Below, piece after piece: positions 1 to 5,925 of a stretch of DNA of 6,984 nt. The position numbers and the translations under genes are program-made. The notes below the pieces were generated by a model, which did no database searches, was not told the origin of the DNA, and saw nothing but the letters and a program-made list of their open reading frames with translations. The stretch spans positions 1-6,984 of the forward strand of contig JAFYFK010000110.1 of assembly GCA_017543805.1 (NCBI GenBank), given 5' to 3'. Within the stretch, counting starts at the first letter, position 1. Each line of letters opens with the position of its first letter. Source of the DNA: Bacillota bacterium. Its GTDB lineage: Bacteria > Bacillota > Clostridia > Peptostreptococcales > Anaerovoracaceae.

Positions 1-1059
1 ATCGGCGGAAACGCCGCGCTTATGAGCGAGCAGAAGATCTCCGGCGCCGCAGCCATGGAAACCGCCGGCAACCGTTTTGCCGAAGACGGCAAGACCCCGC
101 TGTACTTCGCGGCTGACGGCAGGCTGCTCGGCATTATCGCCGTGGCGGACGTCATAAAGGAAGACAGTAAGCAGGCTGTCTCGGAACTTATCGGCATGGG
201 AGTCCAGCCGGTAATGCTGACCGGGGACAACAGGCGCACAGCGCAGGCCATCGGAAGGCAGCTCGGCCTTAAGGCGATAGTTTCCGACGTTCTGCCCGAC
301 GGCAAGGAAGCGGTCATCAAAAAGCTGCAGGAGTCCGGCCTTACGGCAATGGTCGGCGACGGCATAAACGACGCGCCTGCCCTGACGCGGGCGGACGTGG
401 GCGTCGCTATAGGCGCCGGAGCGGACGTCGCGATAGACGCCGCGGACGTGGTGCTGATGAAGTCCTCGCTCAGGGACGTAGCGGCGGCCATACGCCTCTC
501 CAGGCAGACCCTGCGCAACATACACGAAAACCTTTTCTGGGCATTCTTCTACAACGCGATCTGCATCCCGGTAGCCGCCGGAGCGCTCATCCCGCGCTTC
601 GGAATAACGCTCAACCCGATGCTCGGCGCCGCGGCCATGAGCTTATCCAGCTTCTTCGTGGTCACGAACGCGCTGCGCCTCAACCTTTTCGATGTTCACT
701 CTGCAAAGAGAGACCATAAATACACGCTCGCTCCCCTTCCCGCTTTCCTTACGGACAGCTGCGAAGACGGAAGCTGCGCCATAGTAAACGATGCGGCCGC
801 GGAAATGCCCGCGCCGGATAACAGCAATACGGAGGATAATACAATGAAGAAAGAGATCAAAGTAAGCGGAATGATGTGCATGCACTGCGTAGCCCACGTT
901 ACCAAGGCGCTCGAAGGCGTCGACGGAGTCAGCGCGGCAGACGTATCCCTCGAAAACAACAACGCGGTCGTGACCCTCAGCAAGGACGTAGCCGACGACG
1001 TGCTCGTCAAGGCCGTCACCGACGCGGGCTACGAGGCGGGAGCGGTAAGCGCGGCATAG
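1..1059 (+). CDS. copA: Cu(I)-exporting P-type ATPase CopA with C-terminal HMA domain (5' partial)
   Basis: This is the C-terminal 352 residues of a P1B-type ATPase that pumps Cu(I) out of the cytoplasm using ATP. The reading frame is open from the first base, and the codons before the first Met (IGGNAAL) already fit the nucleotide-binding domain, so nt 22 is not the true start. Counting from the Met at nt 22, the P-domain shows TGDN at 67-70 and GDGINDAP at 112-119. Two membrane helices follow, about 170-189 and 199-220. They carry the Cu(I)-ATPase marks: YN at 177-178 and NPML...MSLSS at 198-210. A linker with CEDGSC at 247-252 leads to a ferredoxin-like HMA domain with the copper motif CMHC at 286-289. 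The phosphorylated DKTG loop, the first six helices and any N-terminal HMA domain lie outside the window. A C-terminal HMA domain is less usual than an N-terminal one. Family assignment is firm; Cu(I) specificity is inferred from helix motifs. Confidence 0.95.
   Translation: MGGNAALMSEQKISGAAAMETAGNRFAEDGKTPLYFAADGRLLGIIAVADVIKEDSKQAVSELIGMGVQPVMLTGDNRRTAQAIGRQLGLKAIVSDVLPDGKEAVIKKLQESGLTAMVGDGINDAPALTRADVGVAIGAGADVAIDAADVVLMKSSLRDVAAAIRLSRQTLRNIHENLFWAFFYNAICIPVAAGALIPRFGITLNPMLGAAAMSLSSFFVVTNALRLNLFDVHSAKRDHKYTLAPLPAFLTDSCEDGSCAIVNDAAAEMPAPDNSNTEDNTMKKEIKVSGMMCMHCVAHVTKALEGVDGVSAADVSLENNNAVVTLSKDVADDVLVKAVTDAGYEAGAVSAA
831..835 (+). promoter_or_regulatory. Internal Shine-Dalgarno site at the CopA/HMA boundary
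   Basis: A perfect GGAGG (in GGAGGATAATACAATG) sits 8 nt before the in-frame ATG at 844. It lies inside the codons for the flexible Asn/Thr/Asp/Glu-rich linker, where protein constraint should be weak. Surrounding bases are A/T-rich compared with the rest of copA, as is common at real initiation sites. Function is inferred. Confidence 0.5.
844..1059 (+). CDS. Possible internal-start product: free CopZ-like copper chaperone (71 aa)
   Basis: This in-frame ATG inside copA begins MKKEIKVSGMMCMHC, which has the layout of a stand-alone CopZ/Atx1-like chaperone: a short beta strand, then the Cu(I)-binding CxxC, then a domain of about 70 residues. A GGAGG lies 8 nt upstream. Translation from here would give a soluble 71-residue protein that could carry Cu(I) to CopA, while read-through from the main start gives the fused form. 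Seen directly: the ribosome site, the in-frame ATG and a complete domain starting there. Inferred: that ribosomes initiate here. The fusion may have arisen when a copA stop codon before copZ was lost and the copZ ribosome site stayed within the linker. The alternative is a plain fused domain with a chance SD-like linker sequence. Confidence 0.45.
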   Translation: MKKEIKVSGMMCMHCVAHVTKALEGVDGVSAADVSLENNNAVVTLSKDVADDVLVKAVTDAGYEAGAVSAA

Positions 1060-1932
1060 CTAAAACAGGCTCAGCTGCTCCTCCTTGACAGGGAATTCGT
1101 TCATCCACGCGAAGCATTTCCTCCAGTCGGAGATCATGCCGTTTTCGCGGCAGACGCGGTAAAACAGAGACATAAGTTCGTCATTGCGGGGACTCGTCAC
1201 GTTGTACGAGTTCCCGTAAGTTTTTATGTAACGCGTTTTGAGGCCGGGGAAGCTGCGGTCCAGCGCTTCGTAGAAATACTCGCGGTTGCCGTCGCGCAGG
1301 GTCAGCCCCATGCCGAAACAGACGATGCCTTTTACTCCGGCGCGCACGCAGCCGTCAAGTATCGCTTCGATATTCTCCCGCGTATCGTTTATAAAAGGAA
1401 GGATGGGGCTCAGCCAGACGACGGTCGGGATGCCGCTGTCCCGCATGGTCTCCAGCACCTCGAGCCTGCGCCGCGTGGTGCAGACGTTCGGTTCCAGCCT
1501 GCGCGACAGTTCGTCGTCCCAGGTCGTGAGGGTCATCTGGACGACGCATTTTGTGTGCCCGTTTATGGATCTAAGAATGTCCAGGTCCCTCAGTATAAGA
1601 TCCGACTTTGTCAGCACGCTTGCCCCGAAGCCGTGCCTGTCGCTGATCTCCAGGCAGCGACGCGTCAGCTTCAACTCCTTTTCCGCAGGCAGATACGGGT
1701 CGCACATGGAACCTGTGCCTATCATGCGCCTGGCGCGCATGGAAGACAGCGCCGTCTCCAGCAGTTCCGGCGCGTTCTGTTTGACCTCTATATCCTCAAA
1801 ATCATGCGAAAACTGATAGCAGTCGCTGCGGCTGTCGCAGTAGATGCAGCCGTGCGAACATCCGCGGTACAGATTCATGCCGCGCATGCCGCCGCTGTTA
1901 TTCAGAATGCTTTTGACATCGACAAAATGCAT
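1060..1932 (-). CDS. Radical SAM protein, spore-photoproduct-lyase-like (SplB/COG1533 class), with C-terminal beta-clamp motif
   Basis: A 290-residue radical SAM enzyme. The 4Fe-4S cluster motif CxxxCxxC is at C25, C29 and C32 (RGCSHGCIYCDSR), close to the N-terminus as in the SplB-like class. Further family blocks are GTGSMCDPYLPAEKEL at 72-87, VLTKSDLILRDLDIL at 106-120, the TLTTWDDELSRRLEPN segment at 134-149, and a WLSPILPFIND strand at 173-183. The protein would use SAM and a reduced cluster to start radical chemistry; its substrate is unknown. Members of this class are often annotated as DNA-repair photolyase-like, but this one is not clearly a true spore photoproduct lyase. It ends in QLSLF (286-290), matching the bacterial sliding-clamp-binding consensus QL(S/D)LF. 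It is the last gene of the four-gene unit, 8 nt after its upstream neighbour, and has no clear Shine-Dalgarno site, so translation may be coupled. Its TAG stop directly abuts the copA stop on the other strand. Confidence 0.88.
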   Translation of the reverse strand: MHFVDVKSILNNSGGMRGMNLYRGCSHGCIYCDSRSDCYQFSHDFEDIEVKQNAPELLETALSSMRARRMIGTGSMCDPYLPAEKELKLTRRCLEISDRHGFGASVLTKSDLILRDLDILRSINGHTKCVVQMTLTTWDDELSRRLEPNVCTTRRRLEVLETMRDSGIPTVVWLSPILPFINDTRENIEAILDGCVRAGVKGIVCFGMGLTLRDGNREYFYEALDRSFPGLKTRYIKTYGNSYNVTSPRNDELMSLFYRVCRENGMISDWRKCFAWMNEFPVKEEQLSLF

Positions 1933-1940
1933 AAAAGACG

Positions 1941-3692
1941 TTAATCCGTGGCGGAAGCCATTATCACAACTATGCGGTCAAGGCTCGCGTCGTAGACGGT
2001 GACGCACAGGGCGCCCCACCATTCGTGCCCGTCGTCAAAATATTCCGACCAGTCGGTCGTCCAGTCAAAAACTTCAAGGGCATCCGTGCCGTTCGGAAAC
2101 AGCGCGGCGTTGACCCTGTCGAAATCCGCGTCTGTGTAGGACGAATACTGCGGAGGCTGCAGAAACGCTTTGCGGTAGTTCAGGCTGTCGTCTTCAGGAA
2201 TCGGCGCAAACAGCCATTCCGCATCCATCTTCCGGGCTGCGGCCTTAAAGGTGTCAAAATGGAACTGCGCTTCGCCGTCTTCAAAAAACAGCTTTCGGCA
2301 GGCCTGCACCAGAGCCCGCCAGTGTATCTTCCAGCCTTCGTATTTATGCTCGGCCCGGGTTATAAAGTAGTCGATCACGAGCCGCGGATACTGCGCGATC
2401 ACATCCTCGGCGGATCTGAATCCCTCTGCAGGACACTCTTTGAACACTTTTTCCGCGTCGTCGATGTTGATATTGCCCTTCCCTGCGGCATATCCGACCA
2501 TCCTGCAAAAATCCTTCGCATCGTACTCCCGGCCGCTTATGGAAGTGACCGTCCTTCCTTCGGAAAACGCCTCTGCGACATGGAGCGGATCGAAAGCGTT
2601 ATGGACGGTATCCACAGAACCGTTCCCGTCGGTAATATACAGGCAGGGCTCGTACGGATGGCAGCTGAGCCTGTACTTTTTTCCGTCCGCGACAAGATAC
2701 GGCTCGCCTCCCTTGATCCCTAAAATATAATGCTCATCCCTGTAGACTGCATAATCGCCGCCGACCTCCTCCGGTGCGGCGGACTTTGCGGCTTTGATGG
2801 CGTCAAATACCAGATCGTAATTCTTATGCGTCACGAGATAACTCCGGCTTCCATAGAAATTATCTACTGCAGGGTTACCCTGTTCCGCGCGGTTCCACGC
2901 CTTTGCCAGCGCATCTTTTTGTTCGTCTTCCGAAAGGCTCAGGTCCACCGCGGCGAGCAACGCGTTTTTATGAGTATCCCGCAGCCTGCGAAGATCGCGG
3001 AATTCGTCCTCCAGAAGATTATTGCAAAGACGCCTCCTCAGCGCTATCTTTATATGCTCCGGAAACGGATCATTATTACTGATGTACTTAGCGACATAAT
3101 CTATCATATCCTCAGGTACGGGATAATGGAAGGATCCTCTGATCGAAACATCCGTAAAGCCGAATTCCCGCCGGTCCCTGTCGTCCGTCATCTTCGTAAA
3201 CTCGATCACGATCCATTTCTTAATGTTCCCGAGGCTCACTTCCTTATGATAATTGCTGTAGCCCATGTAATGGTCGTAATTATCGTAGATCCAGCCGTCA
3301 TCCAGCATTTCCTGCTCGGGATGGTCAGTAAATCTGACCCCGCGGATCGTAACATAACCTTTTCCACTCGAAAAAGCTATATCCGCGTCCGTCTCATAAC
3401 CGATCTTATCTATCCTGTACAGCTCGCCGGACTTTTCCCAGTCGCGCTCCTTCTTATACTTGACTAATTCTTCAAATGCTATGTCCCAGCGGCTCATGAG
3501 CACCGTAAACCTGGTAATGCCTATCTTCCGGTAATAGACACTGTCTTCGTCTATGGATACGGGCTTTGTCCGGTCACAGGTAAAAGCATACCAGTCGTCC
3601 GGGAATCCGGCCTTCCGGCATTCTTCGATAAACTGCTCCTTACTTTTTATCCTGCATTTATTTTCGATCTCACGTATCTTCTCTTCAGTCAT
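1941..3692 (-). CDS. Hypothetical protein, 583 aa, soluble, no recognised domain
   Basis: I do not recognise this protein. It has no signal peptide and no membrane segment, and is rich in Asp, Glu, Tyr and Trp, so a cytoplasmic protein is likely. Residues 1-90 are helical and charged. Residues 100-190 look beta-rich (GKGYVTIRGVRF, WIVIEFTKM, FGFTDVSIRGSFHY). Residues 195-305 are helical, with an Arg/Leu-rich stretch at 218-247. Residues 313-352 are again beta-like (DYAVYRDEHYILGIKGG, EPYLVADGKKYRLSCHPYEP). The C-terminus holds a compact, Trp-rich block, FDWTTDWSEYFDDGHEWWG at 542-560 followed by hydrophobic strands ending in ASATD. This looks like the most conserved module. The start is well supported: it overlaps the upstream stop as ATGA and has a GGAGAGG site. 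The upstream part of the gene is visibly more A/T-rich than copA, for example 23 G+C of 60 at nt 3061-3120 against 43 of 60 at nt 361-420 (hand-picked lines). That may hint at a different history. Confidence 0.85.
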   Translation of the reverse strand: MTEEKIREIENKCRIKSKEQFIEECRKAGFPDDWYAFTCDRTKPVSIDEDSVYYRKIGITRFTVLMSRWDIAFEELVKYKKERDWEKSGELYRIDKIGYETDADIAFSSGKGYVTIRGVRFTDHPEQEMLDDGWIYDNYDHYMGYSNYHKEVSLGNIKKWIVIEFTKMTDDRDRREFGFTDVSIRGSFHYPVPEDMIDYVAKYISNNDPFPEHIKIALRRRLCNNLLEDEFRDLRRLRDTHKNALLAAVDLSLSEDEQKDALAKAWNRAEQGNPAVDNFYGSRSYLVTHKNYDLVFDAIKAAKSAAPEEVGGDYAVYRDEHYILGIKGGEPYLVADGKKYRLSCHPYEPCLYITDGNGSVDTVHNAFDPLHVAEAFSEGRTVTSISGREYDAKDFCRMVGYAAGKGNINIDDAEKVFKECPAEGFRSAEDVIAQYPRLVIDYFITRAEHKYEGWKIHWRALVQACRKLFFEDGEAQFHFDTFKAAARKMDAEWLFAPIPEDDSLNYRKAFLQPPQYSSYTDADFDRVNAALFPNGTDALEVFDWTTDWSEYFDDGHEWWGALCVTVYDASLDRIVVIMASATD

Positions 3693-4510
3693 TTCCTCTC
3701 CAGCACCGAATTGATGCAGCCTCCGATAAACAGGAACATAAAGCAGATGTACATCCAGAGCATGGCGACCATTATGGTCCCGATGTAGCCGTACGCGCCG
3801 AGGTGATTCAGGACGGACACATACAGCGAAAAGCCCCAGGAGAAAACGCTCCAGGAGACCGCGGTGAACAGCGCCCCCGGGAACTGGCGGAAAAAGCCTC
3901 TTTTACCGGCCGGCAGCCTGCAGTACATAAGCATAAAGGATAAAATAAGGATGATATTTACGAGAAGATAGCGGAAATACCTCGCCACGGAAGATATCTT
4001 AAGAATAATCTGGCTGCCGGGATACAGCGAATACAGCAGCCTTATGATGGTGACCCCGAAGACCATGACGACGAGGCTCAGCGCGATGATCAGGATAAGG
4101 ACCATCGTGTAAATTATGCCGCGCACAAAAAACACCGGGATCCTGTCTTTGCGCTCCGCGTCATAGACAGCGTCAAGGCCGACCATTATGGCGCGTATGG
4201 ACGCGCTTGCGGTAAACAGCGTCAGGACGATCGACAGTGTTATGACCGCGCTGCCGCTGCGGTAGATGCTGGACACTATGGAATTTACTATCCTGTAGAA
4301 CGACGCGGGGACGGTGCCCTCAAGCATGTGCATTATGTACGACGGGTCGAACGGCAGGTATTTGATAAGGCTTACGAGCAGCATTAAGAACGGCACCAGG
4401 GACATAAACAAAAAGCAGTCCGATGCCGCTGAGTAAACGAATATTTTTTTAGTACCGGCCAGATCCGCGACGGAACGCAGGAATCCGGCCGGCTTGTTCT
4501 GTTCTGACAT
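3689..4510 (-). CDS. YihY/BrkB-family (UPF0761-like) inner-membrane protein
   Basis: A 273-residue polytopic membrane protein. Approximate hydrophobic segments are residues 27-50, 88-112, 131-160, 181-198, 212-234 and 243-266, giving the six helices usual for this family. The late block GAYGYIGTIMVAMLWMYICFMFLFIGGCIN (238-267, two adjoining stretches) fits the family's most conserved end, where members typically read YGxxGxxxxxMLWxY...GxxxN. The SLVPFLMLL in helix 1 corresponds to the conserved early segment. The family was once labelled ribonuclease BN or virulence factor BrkB; the RNase label was wrong, and the molecular function is unsettled. The start at 4510 lies 9 nt after the aminotransferase stop, with only a weak purine stretch (AGAGAA) upstream. 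The 3' end overlaps the next gene by 4 nt. Length is near the usual 270-300 residues and no truncation is seen. Confidence 0.88.
   Translation of the reverse strand: MSEQNKPAGFLRSVADLAGTKKIFVYSAASDCFLFMSLVPFLMLLVSLIKYLPFDPSYIMHMLEGTVPASFYRIVNSIVSSIYRSGSAVITLSIVLTLFTASASIRAIMVGLDAVYDAERKDRIPVFFVRGIIYTMVLILIIALSLVVMVFGVTIIRLLYSLYPGSQIILKISSVARYFRYLLVNIILILSFMLMYCRLPAGKRGFFRQFPGALFTAVSWSVFSWGFSLYVSVLNHLGAYGYIGTIMVAMLWMYICFMFLFIGGCINSVLERK
3695..3701 (-). promoter_or_regulatory. Shine-Dalgarno site for the 583-aa hypothetical gene
   Basis: On the minus strand GGAGAGG lies just before the ATGA overlap (GGAGAGGAAATGA), giving GGAG a 5-nt spacing to the ATG. It encodes the last residues (ERK) of the YihY/BrkB protein. 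With the stop/start overlap this fixes the start at 3692 and suggests coupled translation. Confidence 0.75.
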
Positions 4511-4519
4511 TAAGTGCAG

Positions 4520-5719
4520 TTATTCTCTGGTTGCTTTAATGTAATCGCCGAGACGGTGCATACCGGCGTCGATCTGCTCGTCGCTGAAGTTTCCGAAGGA
4601 AAGGCGCATGCAGTCATGGCCTTTGCCGTTTACGAAGAAGCCGGCGCCGGCAACGAAGCTTACCTTAAACTCGTCCTTGTGCTCAAGGATCTCGGTGGTA
4701 TCCATGCAGCCTTCCGGCAGCCTGACCCAGAAGAAGAGGCCGCCTTCCGGACGGACAAAATGAGAGCCTTCCGGGAAGTATTTTACTATGCTCGCCGCGG
4801 CGACGTCAGCCTTATGCTTATACAGATCGCGGATAAAGCCTATGCGGTTCTCGAACATCCCGCGCTTAAGGTACTCTGCCGCGAGCATCTGGTTGTAAAC
4901 CGCGACGTGGGAATTCGTAGCGGTCTTTGCGTCGTAAACGTGGCTGATGATCTCTTCGTCGGCAAAGAGGTATCCGAGCCTCATGCCCGGGGAAAAGATC
5001 TTGGAGAAGCTGTTGCAGAAGATCACATTGCCGTTTTTGTCGAAGCTCTTGATGGACGGGAGATCCTCGCCGTGGTAGCGGAGCTCAACATAGGGGTCGT
5101 CCTCCAGAAGTATGACGTCGCGGGCGTTCGCGAACTCAGCGAGCGCTTTTCTTCTCTCGAGGGAAGTCGTTCTGCCTGCGGGGTTCTGGAAGGACGGTAT
5201 GACGTATATCATCTTGGGCTTGTACTGATCGAACTTTGCAGCGAGGTCGTCCATGAGCATGCCGTTGTCATCGCACTCGACGCTTACGCAGTTGGCCTCG
5301 AACAGCTTGAAGGTCTCGATCGCCTGGGTAAACGAAGGCTCCTCGATGAGGATGACGTCGCCGGGATCTATAAACACGTGGCAGCTGAGGGTGAGGGTCT
5401 CCATACCGCCCTGGGTGATCATGACCTGCGACGGTTTTGCGCCTGAAATCCCGCGGCGCGGGAGAAGCTTTTCGGCAACGGCCTCGCGCAGATCGATCAG
5501 ACCCTGCGGGTCGTTGTACTGCAGAGCCCTGTAGCCGCTTGCGTCCTGCTCCAGTATGTCTCTGGACAGCTCGCGTATCTCTTCAAGGGGAATGCTCGCG
5601 TTTGCCGGGCTGCCTGTAGCGAAATTCAGGACGTCCGGCGCTGTGGTAGCCTGGAACAGCTTCCTTACTACGCTCGCAAAATTCTCCATTGTTTCTACTC
5701 TTCGTGCATAATTATACAT
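4520..5719 (-). CDS. PLP-dependent aminotransferase, class I/II (2-aminoadipate/aromatic aminotransferase-like, COG1167)
   Basis: A 399-residue fold-type I aminotransferase that moves an amino group between an amino acid and a 2-oxo acid. Visible landmarks in order are GYRALQYNDPQG at 62-73, the cofactor-phosphate loop TQGGMETL at 102-109, PSFQNPAG at 175-182 with N179 contacting the PLP ring, and EDDPYVELRY at 206-215. In the last block D207 is expected to pair with the pyridine nitrogen, and Y210 follows. SFSKIFSPGMRLGY at 237-250 holds the Schiff-base lysine K240, and MRLSFG at 371-376 holds R372, which should bind the substrate carboxylate. All key residues are present. There is no GntR-type DNA-binding domain, so this is the stand-alone enzyme and not a MocR regulator. 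The best-matching subclass is LysN/2-aminoadipate-like, but the substrate cannot be read from sequence. The start at 5719 has an AAAGG site 8 nt upstream and a promoter just before it. It is the first gene of the four-gene unit. Confidence 0.93.
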   Translation of the reverse strand: MYNYARRVETMENFASVVRKLFQATTAPDVLNFATGSPANASIPLEEIRELSRDILEQDASGYRALQYNDPQGLIDLREAVAEKLLPRRGISGAKPSQVMITQGGMETLTLSCHVFIDPGDVILIEEPSFTQAIETFKLFEANCVSVECDDNGMLMDDLAAKFDQYKPKMIYVIPSFQNPAGRTTSLERRKALAEFANARDVILLEDDPYVELRYHGEDLPSIKSFDKNGNVIFCNSFSKIFSPGMRLGYLFADEEIISHVYDAKTATNSHVAVYNQMLAAEYLKRGMFENRIGFIRDLYKHKADVAAASIVKYFPEGSHFVRPEGGLFFWVRLPEGCMDTTEILEHKDEFKVSFVAGAGFFVNGKGHDCMRLSFGNFSDEQIDAGMHRLGDYIKATRE

Positions 5720-5727
5720 AGATATCG

Positions 5728-5735
5728 CCTTTCTT
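5728..5735 (-). promoter_or_regulatory. Shine-Dalgarno site of the aminotransferase gene
   Basis: Minus-strand AAGAAAGG ends 8 nt before the ATG at 5719. It supports the first Met over the in-frame Met11 (MENFAS), which has no comparable site. Confidence 0.7.
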
Positions 5736-5752
5736 AATACAAAATATACGCC

Positions 5753-5781
5753 ATTCTAAAGCAATCATTACGCGATGTCAA
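5753..5781 (-). promoter_or_regulatory. Sigma-A-type promoter of the four-gene unit
   Basis: On the minus strand, TTGACA (5776-5781, exact -35 consensus) and TAGAAT (5753-5758, one mismatch to TATAAT) are separated by exactly 17 nt. Transcription should begin near 5745-5747, giving a leader of only about 26-28 nt with room for the ribosome site but no riboswitch or T-box. A/T-rich sequence precedes the -35. The next three genes follow with gaps too small for promoters of this kind, so this promoter probably serves all four. Confidence 0.8.
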
Positions 5782-5800
5782 GCGAAAAGCCTTAATAAAT

Positions 5801-5832
5801 CAGGGATTTTTTCAATATCACAAAAAATCCTG
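5801..5832. repeat. A/T-rich inverted repeat upstream of the promoter
   Basis: CAG-GGATTTTTT (5801-5812) and AAAAAATCC-TG (5822-5832) form a 9-bp perfect inverted repeat plus 2 bp beyond a one-base bulge, around a 9-nt loop. Measured along the minus strand it lies about 20-50 nt upstream of the -35 box. It lacks a GC-rich stem base with a trailing T-run on either strand, so it is a poor terminator. It could be a regulator-binding site, a bent-DNA activating element, or chance in A/T-rich DNA. Confidence 0.45.
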
Positions 5833-5882
5833 CACCGGCGAACAATATGCAAACACTTGTCCGCGCATGACGCACAGAAGAC

Positions 5883-5915
5883 AAATTAAACAGCGGAACA
5901 GCTGCCTGCTCCGCT
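5883..5915 (-). terminator. Probable intrinsic terminator after surE
   Basis: Beginning 10 nt after the surE stop, the minus strand reads AGCGGAGCAG, loop GCAG, CTGTTCCGCT: a 10-bp stem with one G-U wobble and a tetraloop. The tail GTTTAATTTGTC is T-rich but broken by AA and G, so termination may be partial. The same DNA read on the plus strand has an A-C mismatch in place of the G-U, so the hairpin is better formed in the surE-direction RNA, which supports the strand choice. Confidence 0.65.
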
Positions 5916-5925
5916 TAAATAATTA

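Noticed and set aside
22..24. ATG at nt 22 as the start of the copA-type gene
   Set aside because: Codons upstream to the window edge are open and fit the ATPase nucleotide-binding domain, and a P-type ATPase cannot start there; the gene is 5' partial.
2025..3467. Two successive plus-strand open frames of 232 and 245 codons opposite the 583-aa hypothetical gene
   Set aside because: The minus-strand gene has a strong ribosome site and operon overlap. The plus-strand products have no family features and no ribosome sites that I can see. Because the minus gene is itself unrecognised, I checked this one with more care, but the coupling evidence decides it.
4514..5446. A 310-codon open frame on the plus strand opposite the aminotransferase
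   Set aside because: The minus-strand frame has every aminotransferase catalytic motif. The plus-strand translation has no recognisable motif or good ribosome site; it is a by-product of GC-biased codon use.
5720..5752. Riboswitch or T-box leader before the aminotransferase
   Set aside because: The predicted transcript leader is only about 26-28 nt, too short for any such element.
5801..5832. The A/T-rich inverted repeat as an intrinsic terminator
   Set aside because: The stem is mostly A-T pairs, and no T-run follows either arm outside the stem. The GC-rich hairpin nearer surE is a better terminator.
5820..5870. A 16-codon minus-strand frame (MRGQVFAYCSPVQDFL) in the intergenic region as a leader peptide
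   Set aside because: It has no Shine-Dalgarno site, lies upstream of the mapped promoter elements, and has no run of regulatory codons.
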